This document shows, piece after piece, positions 33,690-42,323 of a stretch of DNA of 64,000 nucleotides. The number at the start of each line of letters is the position of its first letter. Position 1 is the stretch's first letter. The notes under the pieces were generated by a model, which did not search any database, was not told the origin of the DNA, and saw only the letters and a list, made by a program, of their open reading frames with translations. Source of the stretch: Palsa-504 sp963739135. GTDB taxonomy: Bacteria > Actinomycetota > Actinomycetes > Streptosporangiales > Streptosporangiaceae. Made by a program: the position numbers and the translations under genes. The DNA is taken from positions 620,001 through 684,000 of the forward strand of contig CAVTZG010000017.1 of the NCBI GenBank assembly GCA_963739135.1, read 5' to 3'.

Positions 33690-34443
33690 CGATGGGGTGT
33701 CCGGCCGGGTCGGTAGTTACGGTGACGCGGGCGGCGTAGATCCGGGCGATCAGCTCCTCGGTGAGGACGGCGGGGGCGGCTCCGGCGGCTTCGACGCGGC
33801 CGGCCTGGAGCAGGACCAGCTCGCCCGCGAACTGGCCGGCCTGAGTGAGGTCGTGCAGGGTGGAGACCACGGTCACGCCGCGGCTGCGCCGCAGGTCGTC
33901 CACCAGCTCGAGGACCTGCTGCTGGTGGCCGATGTCCAGGTCGCTGGTGGGCTCGTCGAGCAGCAGCACGCTGGGTTCCTGGGCCAGGGCGCGGGCCAGC
34001 CGCACGCGCTGGCGCTCGCCGCCGGACAGGCGGCTCAGCCGCCGGCGGGCGAACCGGGCCACGTCGAGACGCTCGGCCGCCTCGGCGGCCTTGCGTCGGT
34101 CACCGCGGCCGGGACCGCCCAGGTAGCCGAGGTGGGGCGTGCGGCCGAGCAGGACGTAGTCCTCGACGGTCATGTCCGGCGGGAGCACCGGGATCTGCGG
34201 CACGTAGGCGAACAGCCGGGCCCGGCCGCGGCCGCGCAGCGAGGCGATGTCGGCGTCATCGACCAGGATCGTGCCGCGGTGCGGGATCAGCCCGGCCACG
34301 GCGCGCAGCAGCGTGGTCTTGCCTGCGCCGTTCGGCCCGATCAGGGCGAGCCAGCCGCCGGAGGACACCGCGCAGGACACCGCGTGCAGCACCGGGACCC
34401 GGTCCAGTACCACAGTGAGCTGACTGACCGCGATCGCGCTCAC
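33619..34443 (-). CDS. btuD: ABC transporter ATP-binding protein (cobalamin/Fe-siderophore type)
   Basis: 274 residues: Walker A GPNGAGKTT (~36-44), Q-loop YVPQIPVLPPDMTVEDYV, signature LSGGERQRVRLARAL, Walker B LLLDEPTSDLD and the His-switch STLHDLTQ. Typical of FecE/BtuD ATPases. Its start overlaps the permease stop by 4 nt. The Pro/Ala tail overlaps the convergent BtuF-like gene. The B12 assignment rests on the riboswitch upstream of the operon. Confidence 0.85.
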   Translation of the reverse strand: MSAIAVSQLTVVLDRVPVLHAVSCAVSSGGWLALIGPNGAGKTTLLRAVAGLIPHRGTILVDDADIASLRGRGRARLFAYVPQIPVLPPDMTVEDYVLLGRTPHLGYLGGPGRGDRRKAAEAAERLDVARFARRRLSRLSGGERQRVRLARALAQEPSVLLLDEPTSDLDIGHQQQVLELVDDLRRSRGVTVVSTLHDLTQAGQFAGELVLLQAGRVEAAGAAPAVLTEELIARIYAARVTVTTDPAGHPIVTPLRDPPAAARPAARPGPPPGG

Positions 34444-35480
34444 GGGCGCACCGCGGCGGTGGACCGCAGGATCCAGACGAACACCGGCGAGCCGACCAGC
34501 GCGGTGACCACGCCGATGGGCAGCTCGGCGGGTGAGACCACGGTGCGGGCCAGGGTGTCGGCCAGCACCAGGAAGCCCGCCCCGGTCAGCAGCGACAGCG
34601 GCAGCACCAGCCGGTAGGAGGGGCCGGCCAGGCGCCGGACCACGTGCGGCACCACGATGCCGACGAAGCCGATCAGGCCGCTGACGGCCACCGCGCTCGC
34701 CGCGGCCAGCGCGCAGGCGGCCACCACCACCAGCCGGATCCGGCCCGGGTGCAGGCCGAGCGCGCGCGCCTCCTCATCGCCCACCGACAGTACATCCAGG
34801 TGCCTGCCGTGCAGCAGCACCACGGCCACGCTGACCGCCGCATACGGCAGGATCTCGGCCGCCTGCTGCCAGGTCGCGCCGGACAGCGAGCCGAGCAGCC
34901 AGGAGTAGACCTGCTGCAGGTCCTGGGCCGAGCGCTGCAGGACGTAGGTCTGCACCGCGGTCAGGAACAGGCCCACCGCCAGGCCGGCCAGCAGCAGGGT
35001 CGCGGTGCCCGAGCCGCCCACCGCCCCGGACAGGTACGCGATCGCCACCCCGGCCAGCGATCCGGCGAAGGCGGCCAGCGGCACGGCCGACGGACCCGCG
35101 CCGCCCAGGTACACGATGGCCAGGGTCGCGCCCAGCCCAGCGCCCGCCGACGCGCCGAGCATCCCGGAATCCACCAGGGGGTTGCGGAACACGCCCTGGT
35201 ATCCCGCGCCGGCCACCGACAGCAGCCCGCCGACCAGGGCGCCGAGCACGATGCGCGGCAGCCGGATGTCGAACAGCAGCGCGCGGTCCAGCGGGGACAG
35301 GCTGGAGGGCAGGTGAACCAGCGGGATGCGGTCGAGCAGGGCGGTCGCGGTGGCCAGCGGGTTCAGGTCCGCCGCCCCGACCAGGGCGCTGACCAGCGTC
35401 GCGACGACCAGGAAGGCCGTCGCGACGCCATAGGCCCAGGCGGCCCGCAGCCGCCTGCCGCGCCAGCGGCTCAGGTTCAC
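34440..35480 (-). CDS. btuC: FecCD/BtuC-type permease
   Basis: 346 residues with about ten membrane helices. Family motifs: LPRIVLGALVGGLLSVAGAG, YQGVFRNPLVDSGMLGASAGAG, the coupling-loop region with ALGLHPG, and IGFVGIVVPHVVRR. Starts 13 bp after the lipoprotein stop and overlaps the ATPase by 4 nt. Moves vitamin B12 (by riboswitch context) across the cytoplasmic membrane. Confidence 0.88.
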   Translation of the reverse strand: MNLSRWRGRRLRAAWAYGVATAFLVVATLVSALVGAADLNPLATATALLDRIPLVHLPSSLSPLDRALLFDIRLPRIVLGALVGGLLSVAGAGYQGVFRNPLVDSGMLGASAGAGLGATLAIVYLGGAGPSAVPLAAFAGSLAGVAIAYLSGAVGGSGTATLLLAGLAVGLFLTAVQTYVLQRSAQDLQQVYSWLLGSLSGATWQQAAEILPYAAVSVAVVLLHGRHLDVLSVGDEEARALGLHPGRIRLVVVAACALAAASAVAVSGLIGFVGIVVPHVVRRLAGPSYRLVLPLSLLTGAGFLVLADTLARTVVSPAELPIGVVTALVGSPVFVWILRSTAAVRP

Positions 35481-35493
35481 CTCTTCCCCCGGC

Positions 35494-36564
35494 TCACCCC
35501 GACTTGGACCCCTTGGCCGCTTGCTCGACGGCCCGCGCGATCTCGGCTACCAGCTCCGGCAGCCGCGGGCCCCAGCGCGACGCGATGTCATCGTTGAGCC
35601 CGATGACCAGGTGATCCTTGACCGCGGGGAGGGCCGACCAGCCAGGCCGCTGGCCCACGACGGCCGGGGTTTGGCCGCCGTCGGCGGCCTGGTTGTCGGC
35701 CAGGAAGATGATCTGCGGCTGGGCCCTGATGATGTACTCCTCGGTCAGCTCGGGGTAGCCGCCGTCCGAGGCCTTGTCGGCGGCATCGGCGATGTTCTTC
35801 AGGCCGAACATCGCCACGATCCGCCCGATGAAGGTCGAGGAGGTGACCGAGTAGTAGGGGTTCGCGGTCAGCTCCCAGTAGTAGGTCAGGTCGGCATGCG
35901 CCGAGCCGGCCTGCCTGACCGTCGCGGCGATCTGCGTCTTCATCGAGGTCACGGTCTGCTCGGCCTGGGCCAGGTGACCCGTGGCCTGGCCGATCTGGTC
36001 GATCTGCTGGTAGGCGCCGTCCAGCGCGGTCACGGCGGGCCCGATCAGCACCGGGATGCCCAGCTTGGTCAGCCCGGAGACCAGGCCGCCGCTGTCCTGC
36101 GAGGCGACCACCAGGTCCGGGTTGTACCTGGCGATGGCCTCGATGTTCGGGGTCAGGCCGGACATCTTGGTCACCGGCGCCCCGGCCGGGTAGTCGGAGT
36201 CATCATCGACGGCTACGACCTGCGGGCCGGCCCCGACCGCGTACAGGTCCTCGGTGGCGGTGGCGTCGAGCGAGACGATCCGGGCCGGCTTGGCCTTGAT
36301 CGTCACCCGCCCGTTGGCGGCGGTGAGCGTGACCGGGAACGCGGACTGTGCGGCGGCGGCCGGGTTAGAGCTCTGGCTGGCCCCAGAGCTGGCCGAGGTG
36401 CTGGATCCGCAGCCGGCCAGCGCGGCCACGGCGGCGACGGCCAGGGCGGCGGCACCGGGGAACCAACGACGTCGGCCGGAGCCGCGTCGTTGCGGCGTGC
36501 GCCGGGCTGAGGCGGGTGCGCGCCGGGGTGGGGTGCGTCTTTGGGACGCGCGGAGATGGTTCAT
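35494..36564 (-). CDS. btuF: Cobalamin ABC transporter substrate-binding lipoprotein
   Basis: 356 residues from the ATG at 36564, with GGGAGGAAG nine bases upstream; the frame opens earlier at 36651. Twin-Arg-rich start, signal and lipobox ALAGC (Cys ~52), Ser-rich linker, then class III binding fold: PARIVSLDATATEDLYAVGA, NIEAIARYNPDLVVAS, FLADNQAADGGQTPAVVGQR. First gene of the SBP-permease-ATPase operon behind a cobalamin riboswitch. Anchored outside the membrane. Confidence 0.85.
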   Translation of the reverse strand: MNHLRASQRRTPPRRAPASARRTPQRRGSGRRRWFPGAAALAVAAVAALAGCGSSTSASSGASQSSNPAAAAQSAFPVTLTAANGRVTIKAKPARIVSLDATATEDLYAVGAGPQVVAVDDDSDYPAGAPVTKMSGLTPNIEAIARYNPDLVVASQDSGGLVSGLTKLGIPVLIGPAVTALDGAYQQIDQIGQATGHLAQAEQTVTSMKTQIAATVRQAGSAHADLTYYWELTANPYYSVTSSTFIGRIVAMFGLKNIADAADKASDGGYPELTEEYIIRAQPQIIFLADNQAADGGQTPAVVGQRPGWSALPAVKDHLVIGLNDDIASRWGPRLPELVAEIARAVEQAAKGSKSG

Positions 36565-36673
36565 GCGGCTTCCTCCCGAACGGGCGGGAAGGAAGGCGAG
36601 ACCGCCGGCCTGCCGCCGAGGGCGCCGGGCGGGACGGATCGCCCTTCCCACGAGGGTCGATATCGTCCGGCGC

Positions 36674-36780
36674 AGCAGGAGGCGACCTGGCTTGGGCCCC
36701 GTGCGGGGCCGTCACAGTTGCGGGACAGCGCCGGAATGGCCTGGGGTAACTGGCTTCACCGGCTTCGCTAACTGGCGCGC
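36674..36780 (-). promoter_or_regulatory. Cobalamin (AdoCbl) riboswitch
   Basis: Read on the minus strand: gcgaagccggtga, an 18-nt interruption, attccggcgctgtcccgcaa, ctgtgacggcccc, a GC hairpin, then aagccaggtcgcc. These are the conserved core blocks of the B12 riboswitch (CCGGTGA, TCCGGCGCTGTCCCGCAACTGTGA, AGCCAG) in correct order, ending ~110 nt before the btuF-like start. It should shut the transporter operon off when B12 is plentiful. Confidence 0.85.
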
Positions 36781-36855
36781 CGCCGGGACCGGCGCGCAGC
36801 GGCGGCCGGGACCGGCGCAGTCACAGTAGCACGCCACCGCCGGATTCGGCCGGGG

Positions 36856-37286
36856 ATGATCGTCTTCGCAGTGATCTCAGCCCCGGGCCTGGCCTTCACC
36901 ACGGGCACGCTGCGGCTGGTGGTCATCATGATCGGCCTGGACTTCTTCATCGCCTCGTTCGCCGTGGCGTCGGCGGCACCGGCTGGACGCTGCAGGGCGA
37001 GGTGTTCCCCACCGCGGTCCGCGGCCAGGCCGCCGCGTTCTGCGCCATGATCGACTGGCTGGCCAACTTCCTGCTCATCGAGGTCTTCCCGGTCTGGCAG
37101 AACGCCATCAGCCTGGGCGGCGTCATGGTCTGCTTCGCCGGGCTGGCCGCCCTGGCCATCGTGTTCGTCTGGAAGTTCCTGCCCGAGACGAAGAACCTGC
37201 CGGTCGAGGAGATCGTCAGGCTCTTCGAGAAGAGCCCGATGGCGGCGGCTGGCGGCGCCCGCGCCGAAGGCGCCAGCAGGAGCTGA
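36856..37286 (+). pseudogene. MFS sugar-porter, C-terminal remnant with one-base deletion
   Basis: Two frames of one transporter. 36856 onward reads TGTLRLVVIMIGLDFFIASF, and then from ~36968, shifted by one base, GGTGWTLQGEVFPTAVRGQA to FLPETKNLPVEEIVRLFE. Restoring one G in the GTGGC near 36970 rejoins them. Only the last three or four helices remain, and the N-terminal eight are missing. The stop lies in the first unit of a 17-bp tandem repeat. Confidence 0.7.
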
Positions 37287-37365
37287 CCGCCAGCACGAGC
37301 TGACCGCCAGCACGAGCTGACCGCCAGCACGAGCTGACCGCCAGCACGAGCTGACCGCGGGCACG
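37281..37365. repeat. 17-bp tandem repeat, five units
   Basis: agctgaccgccagcacg repeats at 37281, 37298, 37315, 37332 and 37349, the last unit diverged. It fills the space between the MFS remnant and the end of the protease gene. Confidence 0.85.
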
Positions 37366-37367
37366 GG

Positions 37368-38723
37368 CTACAGGGGCGGGCCCGCGGTCAGGCCGATCCG
37401 GCTGGTGATGCGCTGGCCGGACGGGCTGACCCAGGTGACGGAGATCGTGGTACCCGGGTGGTACTTGGACACCACCTTGGTCAGGTCGTCCGGGGCACCG
37501 ATGGCCTGGCCGTTCACCGCGGTGATGACCGACCCGGCGGTCAGGCCCGCGGCCTGGGCCGGGCCGTTGCAGATGACGCCGATGATCAGGGTCCCCGAGC
37601 TGACCGGAGCGATGGTGCTGGGCACGCCCAGGTTGCGGTCGCTGGTGTAGCAGCTCGGGCCGCTCCCGCCGAAGCCGCCGCCGAAGACCCCGCCGCCGAC
37701 GCTGCTGCTCTGCTGCTGGGCCTGGGCGTTGGGGCTGGCGTTGGAGCCGGTTCCGATGTAGACGCCCATGAACGGCGGGTAGCCGATGGTGATGACCGAG
37801 CTGGCGTGGCCGGCCGTGATCTGGCTGGCGATCGACAGGGCGGTGTTGATCGGGATGGCGAAGCCGTCGGTGGACTGCTGGGCCGAGAAGCCCTCGCCGT
37901 TACCCGCGGTGTCGATGCCGATGACCTGGCCCGAGGCGTTGGCCAGCGGGCCGCCGGAGTCACCGGAGACGATATCCGCGTTCACCTCGATCATCCCGTG
38001 CAGGGTCTCGGAGGTGATCGAGCCGCCCTCGTCGCTGGCGGTGATGGTCTGGTTCAGGGCGGTCACGCGGCCGGCGGCCGGGACGATGGCGCTCTGCCCC
38101 TCGGCGTTGCCCATGGCCACCACCGAGGCGCCGGACTTGACCAAGGCCGAGTCGCCGACCGGCACCGTCTTCAGGCCGGACGCGCCCTGCAGCTGGATCA
38201 CGGCGATGTCGCCGGTCTGGTCATAGCCGACCACCTTGGCCTGGTAGGTGCGGCCGTTCCCGACGTCGGTCACGCTGATCGAGGTGGAGTGGCCGATGAC
38301 GTGGTTGTTGGTCAGCACCAGGCCATCCGCGCTGATCACCATGCCGGTGCCCGCGGCCTGCTCGCTGTTGTACTGCAGCGTGGTGTTGATGATGACCAGG
38401 CCAGGCTGGACCTTGTTCACGATGGCCTGCTCGCTGGAGCTGGTGCCCGAGCCGCTGCTGCTCGGCACCGGTATCACGCTGCTGGGCAGCGGGGCCGGGG
38501 CGCTGCTGCTAGGCTGCGGCGCGGCCGCCGCGGTGCCGGCGGCCGGGTGGTACAGGGCCACCACGGCGCCCGCGCCCAGGGCGCCCGCCGCGATCGCCAC
38601 GGCCAGGTAGCTGAGCAGGCCGACGCGGCGCCGGGGCGGCCTCGGCGGAGGCGTGGGGGGCATGGGCGACATCGGCGTGGTGGGGCCGTAACCGTACCCT
38701 CCGTAGCCGCTGTAATCCTGCAT
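37368..38723 (-). CDS. HtrA-like S1C serine protease with PDZ domain
   Basis: 451 residues from the ATG at 38723, preceded by GAGGTG. Tyr/Gly/Pro-rich cytosolic N-terminus, one membrane helix (~33-58), Ser/Pro linker, then a trypsin-fold protease with His in LTNNHVIGH (~139), Asp in GDIAVIQL (~172) and Ser in SGDSGGPL (~252). A PDZ-like domain follows (~350-451; GLTAGSVITAVNGQAIGAPD). A Gly-rich loop with a lone Cys (GGGVFGGGFGGSGPSCYTSD) precedes the PDZ. Extracytoplasmic quality-control protease. Confidence 0.92.
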   Translation of the reverse strand: MQDYSGYGGYGYGPTTPMSPMPPTPPPRPPRRRVGLLSYLAVAIAAGALGAGAVVALYHPAAGTAAAAPQPSSSAPAPLPSSVIPVPSSSGSGTSSSEQAIVNKVQPGLVIINTTLQYNSEQAAGTGMVISADGLVLTNNHVIGHSTSISVTDVGNGRTYQAKVVGYDQTGDIAVIQLQGASGLKTVPVGDSALVKSGASVVAMGNAEGQSAIVPAAGRVTALNQTITASDEGGSITSETLHGMIEVNADIVSGDSGGPLANASGQVIGIDTAGNGEGFSAQQSTDGFAIPINTALSIASQITAGHASSVITIGYPPFMGVYIGTGSNASPNAQAQQQSSSVGGGVFGGGFGGSGPSCYTSDRNLGVPSTIAPVSSGTLIIGVICNGPAQAAGLTAGSVITAVNGQAIGAPDDLTKVVSKYHPGTTISVTWVSPSGQRITSRIGLTAGPPL

Positions 38724-38829
38724 TGGGCATTCACCTCGGGCGCCGGAATCGCTTCCCTCCAGTAAGCACCACGAAGCTGATAAATAGCTGAAGGCCCGCT
38801 GCAGATTGCGCTGGTACGCCGCGATTGGA

Positions 38830-39207
38830 TCAGCAGAGCAGGCGATCACGGGCGCTGCCCTCGGCGCGCGGCGAGGGCGACACGGAGGGATCCGGCCCCG
38901 TCGGCCGGGGCGCGGGGCGCGGCGCGGCGCGCCCGGGGCGGCGCTGGGCCGGGAGCTGACCCTTGAGATCCGGGCTCGCCTCGCCGGCCGACGGCTGGTC
39001 GCTGCTGGCGGCCGGGACATCCGCGGCCAGCATCGGGTCCTGCTCGGGCTGCGCTTCGGCCAGAGCCGGGCGGCCGGTTTCCGGGACCGGGACCGGACCG
39101 GACGAGCCCTGCTGTTCTTCCACCCGGCCCATCGCGTCTTGCAGCGCGCCGAGAGCAAGCTGGCGCGACAGCCGCGTGCCCCGTTTCTTGCGCTTCCCCC
39201 ACCACAT
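38830..39207 (-). CDS. Hypothetical charged/disordered protein
   Basis: 125 residues from the ATG at 39207, with GGGGAAGG nine bases before. Basic N-terminus (MWWGKRKKRGTRLSRQLALG) with a short helix, then Pro/Ala/Glu-rich low complexity. No family. Lies ~105 bp upstream of the HtrA-like gene on the same strand. Confidence 0.45.
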   Translation of the reverse strand: MWWGKRKKRGTRLSRQLALGALQDAMGRVEEQQGSSGPVPVPETGRPALAEAQPEQDPMLAADVPAASSDQPSAGEASPDLKGQLPAQRRPGRAAPRPAPRPTGPDPSVSPSPRAEGSARDRLLC

Positions 39208-39428
39208 CGCGAACCTTCCCCAGAGTCTGCATCTGCAGCCAGTGACCTGCACACCTGCCCAGCGAGCGGATAAACATACCCGGCCAGGCCCGACCTTCCC
39301 GTGAAAGGTGCGTGACGATCTGTAACAAAAGTACACCTTAGCGACACCAAACACACCGTGAACAGGCAAAAGCCGGGGCAGCGAGCCTGTGGGGCGGGGC
39401 GGGAGGCTTGGCCCGTTCGGCCAAAAAA

Positions 39429-40931
39429 TTACCGGCCGGCCAGCAGGGCCAGCTCGGGCACGAAGACCGCGGCGTTCACCGTGCCGACACCCGAGGCCAG
39501 GCTGTAGCCTTTCCCGGCCGCGTAGCCGCGGACCGTGCGCACGCGGCCGCCCTGGCGAAACGAGACCGTGTTGTCGCCCGAGGTGACGGGGACGATGCCG
39601 GCCGCGCCCTCGGCCGACAGCTGGTACAGGGCCGGGTTGATCAGCCCGAGCGGGTGGCCGGCCACCTGGGCGGCCAGGGCCACGATGCCCGCGAACAGCG
39701 GGGTGGCCTCGCTGGTGCCGCAGGACGGGGTCCAGCCGGCGGACTCGCCGCCGAACGTGCCGTAGGTGTCCACCGAGCCGTTGCAGGCGGCGCTCATCGA
39801 GATGTCCGGCACGCCGCGGTGGTTGCCGACCACTGACTTGACGCCGTCCTGGTAGGACGGGCGGGGGAAGAAGGCGGACAGGCCGCCCCCGCTGGCCAGC
39901 GGGTTCGGGCCCGCGTTGCCGTCCGCGAACTCGTTGGTCGGGCTGTTGAAGGTGTCGTTCCAGACCGTGGGCGCGGCCGGCTTGCCCTGCGCGGTGAAGT
40001 GCAGCTGGGTGCCGCCCACCCCGGTGACCAGCGGGTCGCTGTCCGGCCAGGACGTGACCGGCGAGGGGTAGTAGGTGGTCTCGTCCATCCCGACGTCGGC
40101 GGCGCCCGAGTCACCCGAGGCGCCCAGCACGGTGACGTTGTCCCTGGCGGCGAGCTGGTAGGCGCCGCGCAGCGCGTCGACGGCCGCCGCCGTGGGGAAG
40201 GTCTGTTCGGTGGCGCTGAAGCTCTGGCTGATCACGTCGCCGAGGTGATGGGAGATGACGTACTCCTCGGCCGCCACGATCTGCGGGAAGCCGTGCACGC
40301 CCTCGGTTTCTGCCACCGGCGTCTCGACCAGCAGGATGTTCGCGCCGGGCGCCACCGTGTGTGCGTACTCGACGTCCAGCGTGGTCTCCCCGGCCCAGCC
40401 GACCATGTTGGAGTTGGCCGGGTCGTAGGCGGGCACCTTGCCCTCGGGCTGGATGATCGTGAAGGACGGCGGGGCGGGCAGGTTGAACGTCTTGTCGAAC
40501 ACGCCCAGGTCGCCGGAGATGGTCGGCGAGCCGTAGGAGTCCACGATGACGATCGTGGTGCCGCGGCCGGTGACGCCGCTGGCGTACAGCGCGGGCAGGT
40601 TGTAGGCCTGCTGGATCTGGGCCGGCTCGTAGCACGCGACCTGGTAGTCCTTCTCGCAGACGGCGGTGGTGGGCGCGCTGGCCAGGGCCCGCCCGACGTG
40701 GATCACGCCCGGGCGGGCGATCACGCCGGCCAGGGCAGCGCTGGCCGGGGCAGTGCCGGCCAGGGCAGTGCCGGCCAGGGCGGTGCCGGCCAGGGCGGTG
40801 CCAGCCAGGGCGGGCGGGGCGGACGAGCCGGCGACCGGGGACGGCGCCCCGGGCCCGGATCCGGCCGCGGCGGCGAGCAGGGCAAACCCGCCGACAACGA
40901 TCGCCGTCAGCCTGGCCACCTGCATGAACAA
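39429..40931 (-). CDS. S53 (sedolisin/kumamolisin-like) secreted peptidase
   Basis: 500 residues with a signal peptide (~1-28). Residues ~35-65 are an ALAGT repeat made of 15-bp units. The catalytic set is Glu and Asp in GETTLDVEYAHTVAPGA (~178-190), the oxyanion Asp in ASGDSGAADV (~275), and Ser in CGTSEATPLFAGI (~406). A C-terminal Ca site is likely. The usual large S53 prodomain is very short or absent, only ~80 residues before the core. Acid-active secreted endopeptidase by family. Divergent from the MreB-like gene. Confidence 0.9.
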   Translation of the reverse strand: MFMQVARLTAIVVGGFALLAAAAGSGPGAPSPVAGSSAPPALAGTALAGTALAGTALAGTAPASAALAGVIARPGVIHVGRALASAPTTAVCEKDYQVACYEPAQIQQAYNLPALYASGVTGRGTTIVIVDSYGSPTISGDLGVFDKTFNLPAPPSFTIIQPEGKVPAYDPANSNMVGWAGETTLDVEYAHTVAPGANILLVETPVAETEGVHGFPQIVAAEEYVISHHLGDVISQSFSATEQTFPTAAAVDALRGAYQLAARDNVTVLGASGDSGAADVGMDETTYYPSPVTSWPDSDPLVTGVGGTQLHFTAQGKPAAPTVWNDTFNSPTNEFADGNAGPNPLASGGGLSAFFPRPSYQDGVKSVVGNHRGVPDISMSAACNGSVDTYGTFGGESAGWTPSCGTSEATPLFAGIVALAAQVAGHPLGLINPALYQLSAEGAAGIVPVTSGDNTVSFRQGGRVRTVRGYAAGKGYSLASGVGTVNAAVFVPELALLAGR

Positions 40932-41051
40932 CCCCCTTCGCCAACCCGGTGAACTCCGACGCCCACAACCCTCATAATCTGATCAAAAGCTCACGAATCC
41001 AACAGCCCGGGGCCACCGACTGGCCTGGGAGGCACACCCGCCTGTACGCTA

Positions 41052-41118
41052 GTCCACCGTCACGTGGCGGGGCGGGGCCTGGTCCGGCATACCGGGATTG
41101 AGGGGCGTCACGGTGGAC
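41052..41118. promoter_or_regulatory. Inverted repeat in the S53/mreB-like divergent region
   Basis: gtccaccgtcacg (41052-41064) and cgtcacggtggac (41106-41118) pair at 12 of 13 positions, 41 bp apart, ending 13 bp before the MreB-like ATG with gagggga between. Could be an operator pair for looping or a leader hairpin. Confidence 0.4.
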
Positions 41119-41131
41119 AGAGGGGAGCAAC

Positions 41132-42322
41132 ATGCGCTTCCGGAGTAGCGTGGCCATTGATCTCGGTACGGTCAATACGCTCGTATGGGTAGCGGGTCGT
41201 GGCATCGTGCTCGAAGAGCCTACCGCCATCGCCATCGATACCGCAGTAGGCAAGGTCGCGGCGGTCGGCGAGGCGGCCGACGCGCTGGCCGACAAGGAGC
41301 CGCAGGACATCCAGGTGATCCACCCGCTCCGGGACGGGGTCATCGCGGACCTGGACGCGACCGCGGCGCTGCTGCACGCGTTCTTGCGCCGGACGCGCCG
41401 GCTGGCCAACCCGCTGAGACCCAACGCCCTGGTCTGCGTGCCCAGCGGCGCCACGCCGGTCGAGCGGCGGTCGATCGTGGCCGCGCTCGGGGTCCGGCGG
41501 CCCCGGTACAAAGTCCGGCTGATCGACGAGCCGGTGGCCGCGGCGGCCGGGGCCGGGTTCGACCTGACCGGCGGCGCGGGCGGTTTCGTGGTCGACATCG
41601 GCGGCGGGACGACCGAGGTCGCGGCGGTGGCGGGCTGGCGCGTGGTCCGGGCTCAGTCGCTGCGCAAGGCGGGCAACGCCATGGACGAGGCCATCGTGCA
41701 GGCCGCGCGGAACGAGCTGGGGCTGATCATCAGCCAGCGGGCCGCCCGGCAGCTCAAGATGACGCTCGGGGTCACCGGCGGAGCCGAAGGCTGGGCCGAG
41801 ATCGTCGGTCTGGACATCGCGCACCGCACCCCGCGCTCGGAGAGCGTGCCCGGGTGGATCGTGGCCAGCGCGCTGGAACCCATCGTCACGACGATCGCGG
41901 CGTCGGTACACGAGATGCTGTCCGACATCCCGGCGGGCCTGGCCGAGGATGTCGTCCGGGGCAAGATCAGGCTGGCGGGCGGCGGCGCGCTGCTGCCCGG
42001 CCTGGCCGCCCGGATCGAGACGGTGGCAGGCATCGGCGCGGTCCTGGTCGAGGACCCGCTGCGGTGCGTGGTGCGCGGCGCGGCGGAGATCCTGGAGCGC
42101 AGGGACAAGGGCATCGACACCGCGCCGGGCCTGCGCGCGTTACCAGCGCTCGTCACCAGGGCTCGTCACAGGCGCTCGTCACTGGCGCTCGTCACTGGCG
42201 CTCGTCACTGGCGCTCGTCACTGGCGCTCGTCACCGGCGCTCGTCACCGGCGCTCGTCACCGGCGCTCGGCCCGGGCCAGGACGCCCCCGTGGGTCCCGG
42301 CCCGAGCCGTTCTGCGCGTTGA
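41132..42322 (+). CDS. MreB-like actin-fold protein with repetitive tail
   Basis: 396 residues. Actin ATPase motifs: phosphate 1 VAIDLGTVNTLVWV, connect 1 LIDEPVAAAAGAG, phosphate 2 VVDIGGGTTEVAAV, adenosine LAGGGALLPGL. Residues ~1-335 cover MreB (usual length ~340). The last ~55 are a tail of ALVTGARHWRSSL repeats encoded by 13-bp DNA units. No mreC, mreD or rodA nearby, so this is a second, dispersed MreB-type filament, as in sporulating actinomycetes. GTP/ATP filament role is inferred. Confidence 0.85.
   Translation: MRFRSSVAIDLGTVNTLVWVAGRGIVLEEPTAIAIDTAVGKVAAVGEAADALADKEPQDIQVIHPLRDGVIADLDATAALLHAFLRRTRRLANPLRPNALVCVPSGATPVERRSIVAALGVRRPRYKVRLIDEPVAAAAGAGFDLTGGAGGFVVDIGGGTTEVAAVAGWRVVRAQSLRKAGNAMDEAIVQAARNELGLIISQRAARQLKMTLGVTGGAEGWAEIVGLDIAHRTPRSESVPGWIVASALEPIVTTIAASVHEMLSDIPAGLAEDVVRGKIRLAGGGALLPGLAARIETVAGIGAVLVEDPLRCVVRGAAEILERRDKGIDTAPGLRALPALVTRARHRRSSLALVTGARHWRSSLALVTGARHRRSSPALGPGQDAPVGPGPSRSAR
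42149..42271. repeat. 13-bp tandem repeat inside the mreB-like 3' end
   Basis: About nine units of gcgctcgtcactg / gcgctcgtcaccg. As 13 is not a multiple of three, the peptide period is 13 residues and loss or gain of one unit shifts the frame of the tail. Confidence 0.85.
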
Positions 42323-42323
42323 C

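Noticed and set aside
39400..39440. Hairpin ttggcc/ggccaa with A-run as terminator for the S53 gene
   Set aside because: On the minus strand the T-run comes before the hairpin, wrong order for an intrinsic terminator.
42149..42271. Regularly spaced repeats that could suggest CRISPR
   Set aside because: Units of 13 bp with no unique spacers, inside a coding gene.
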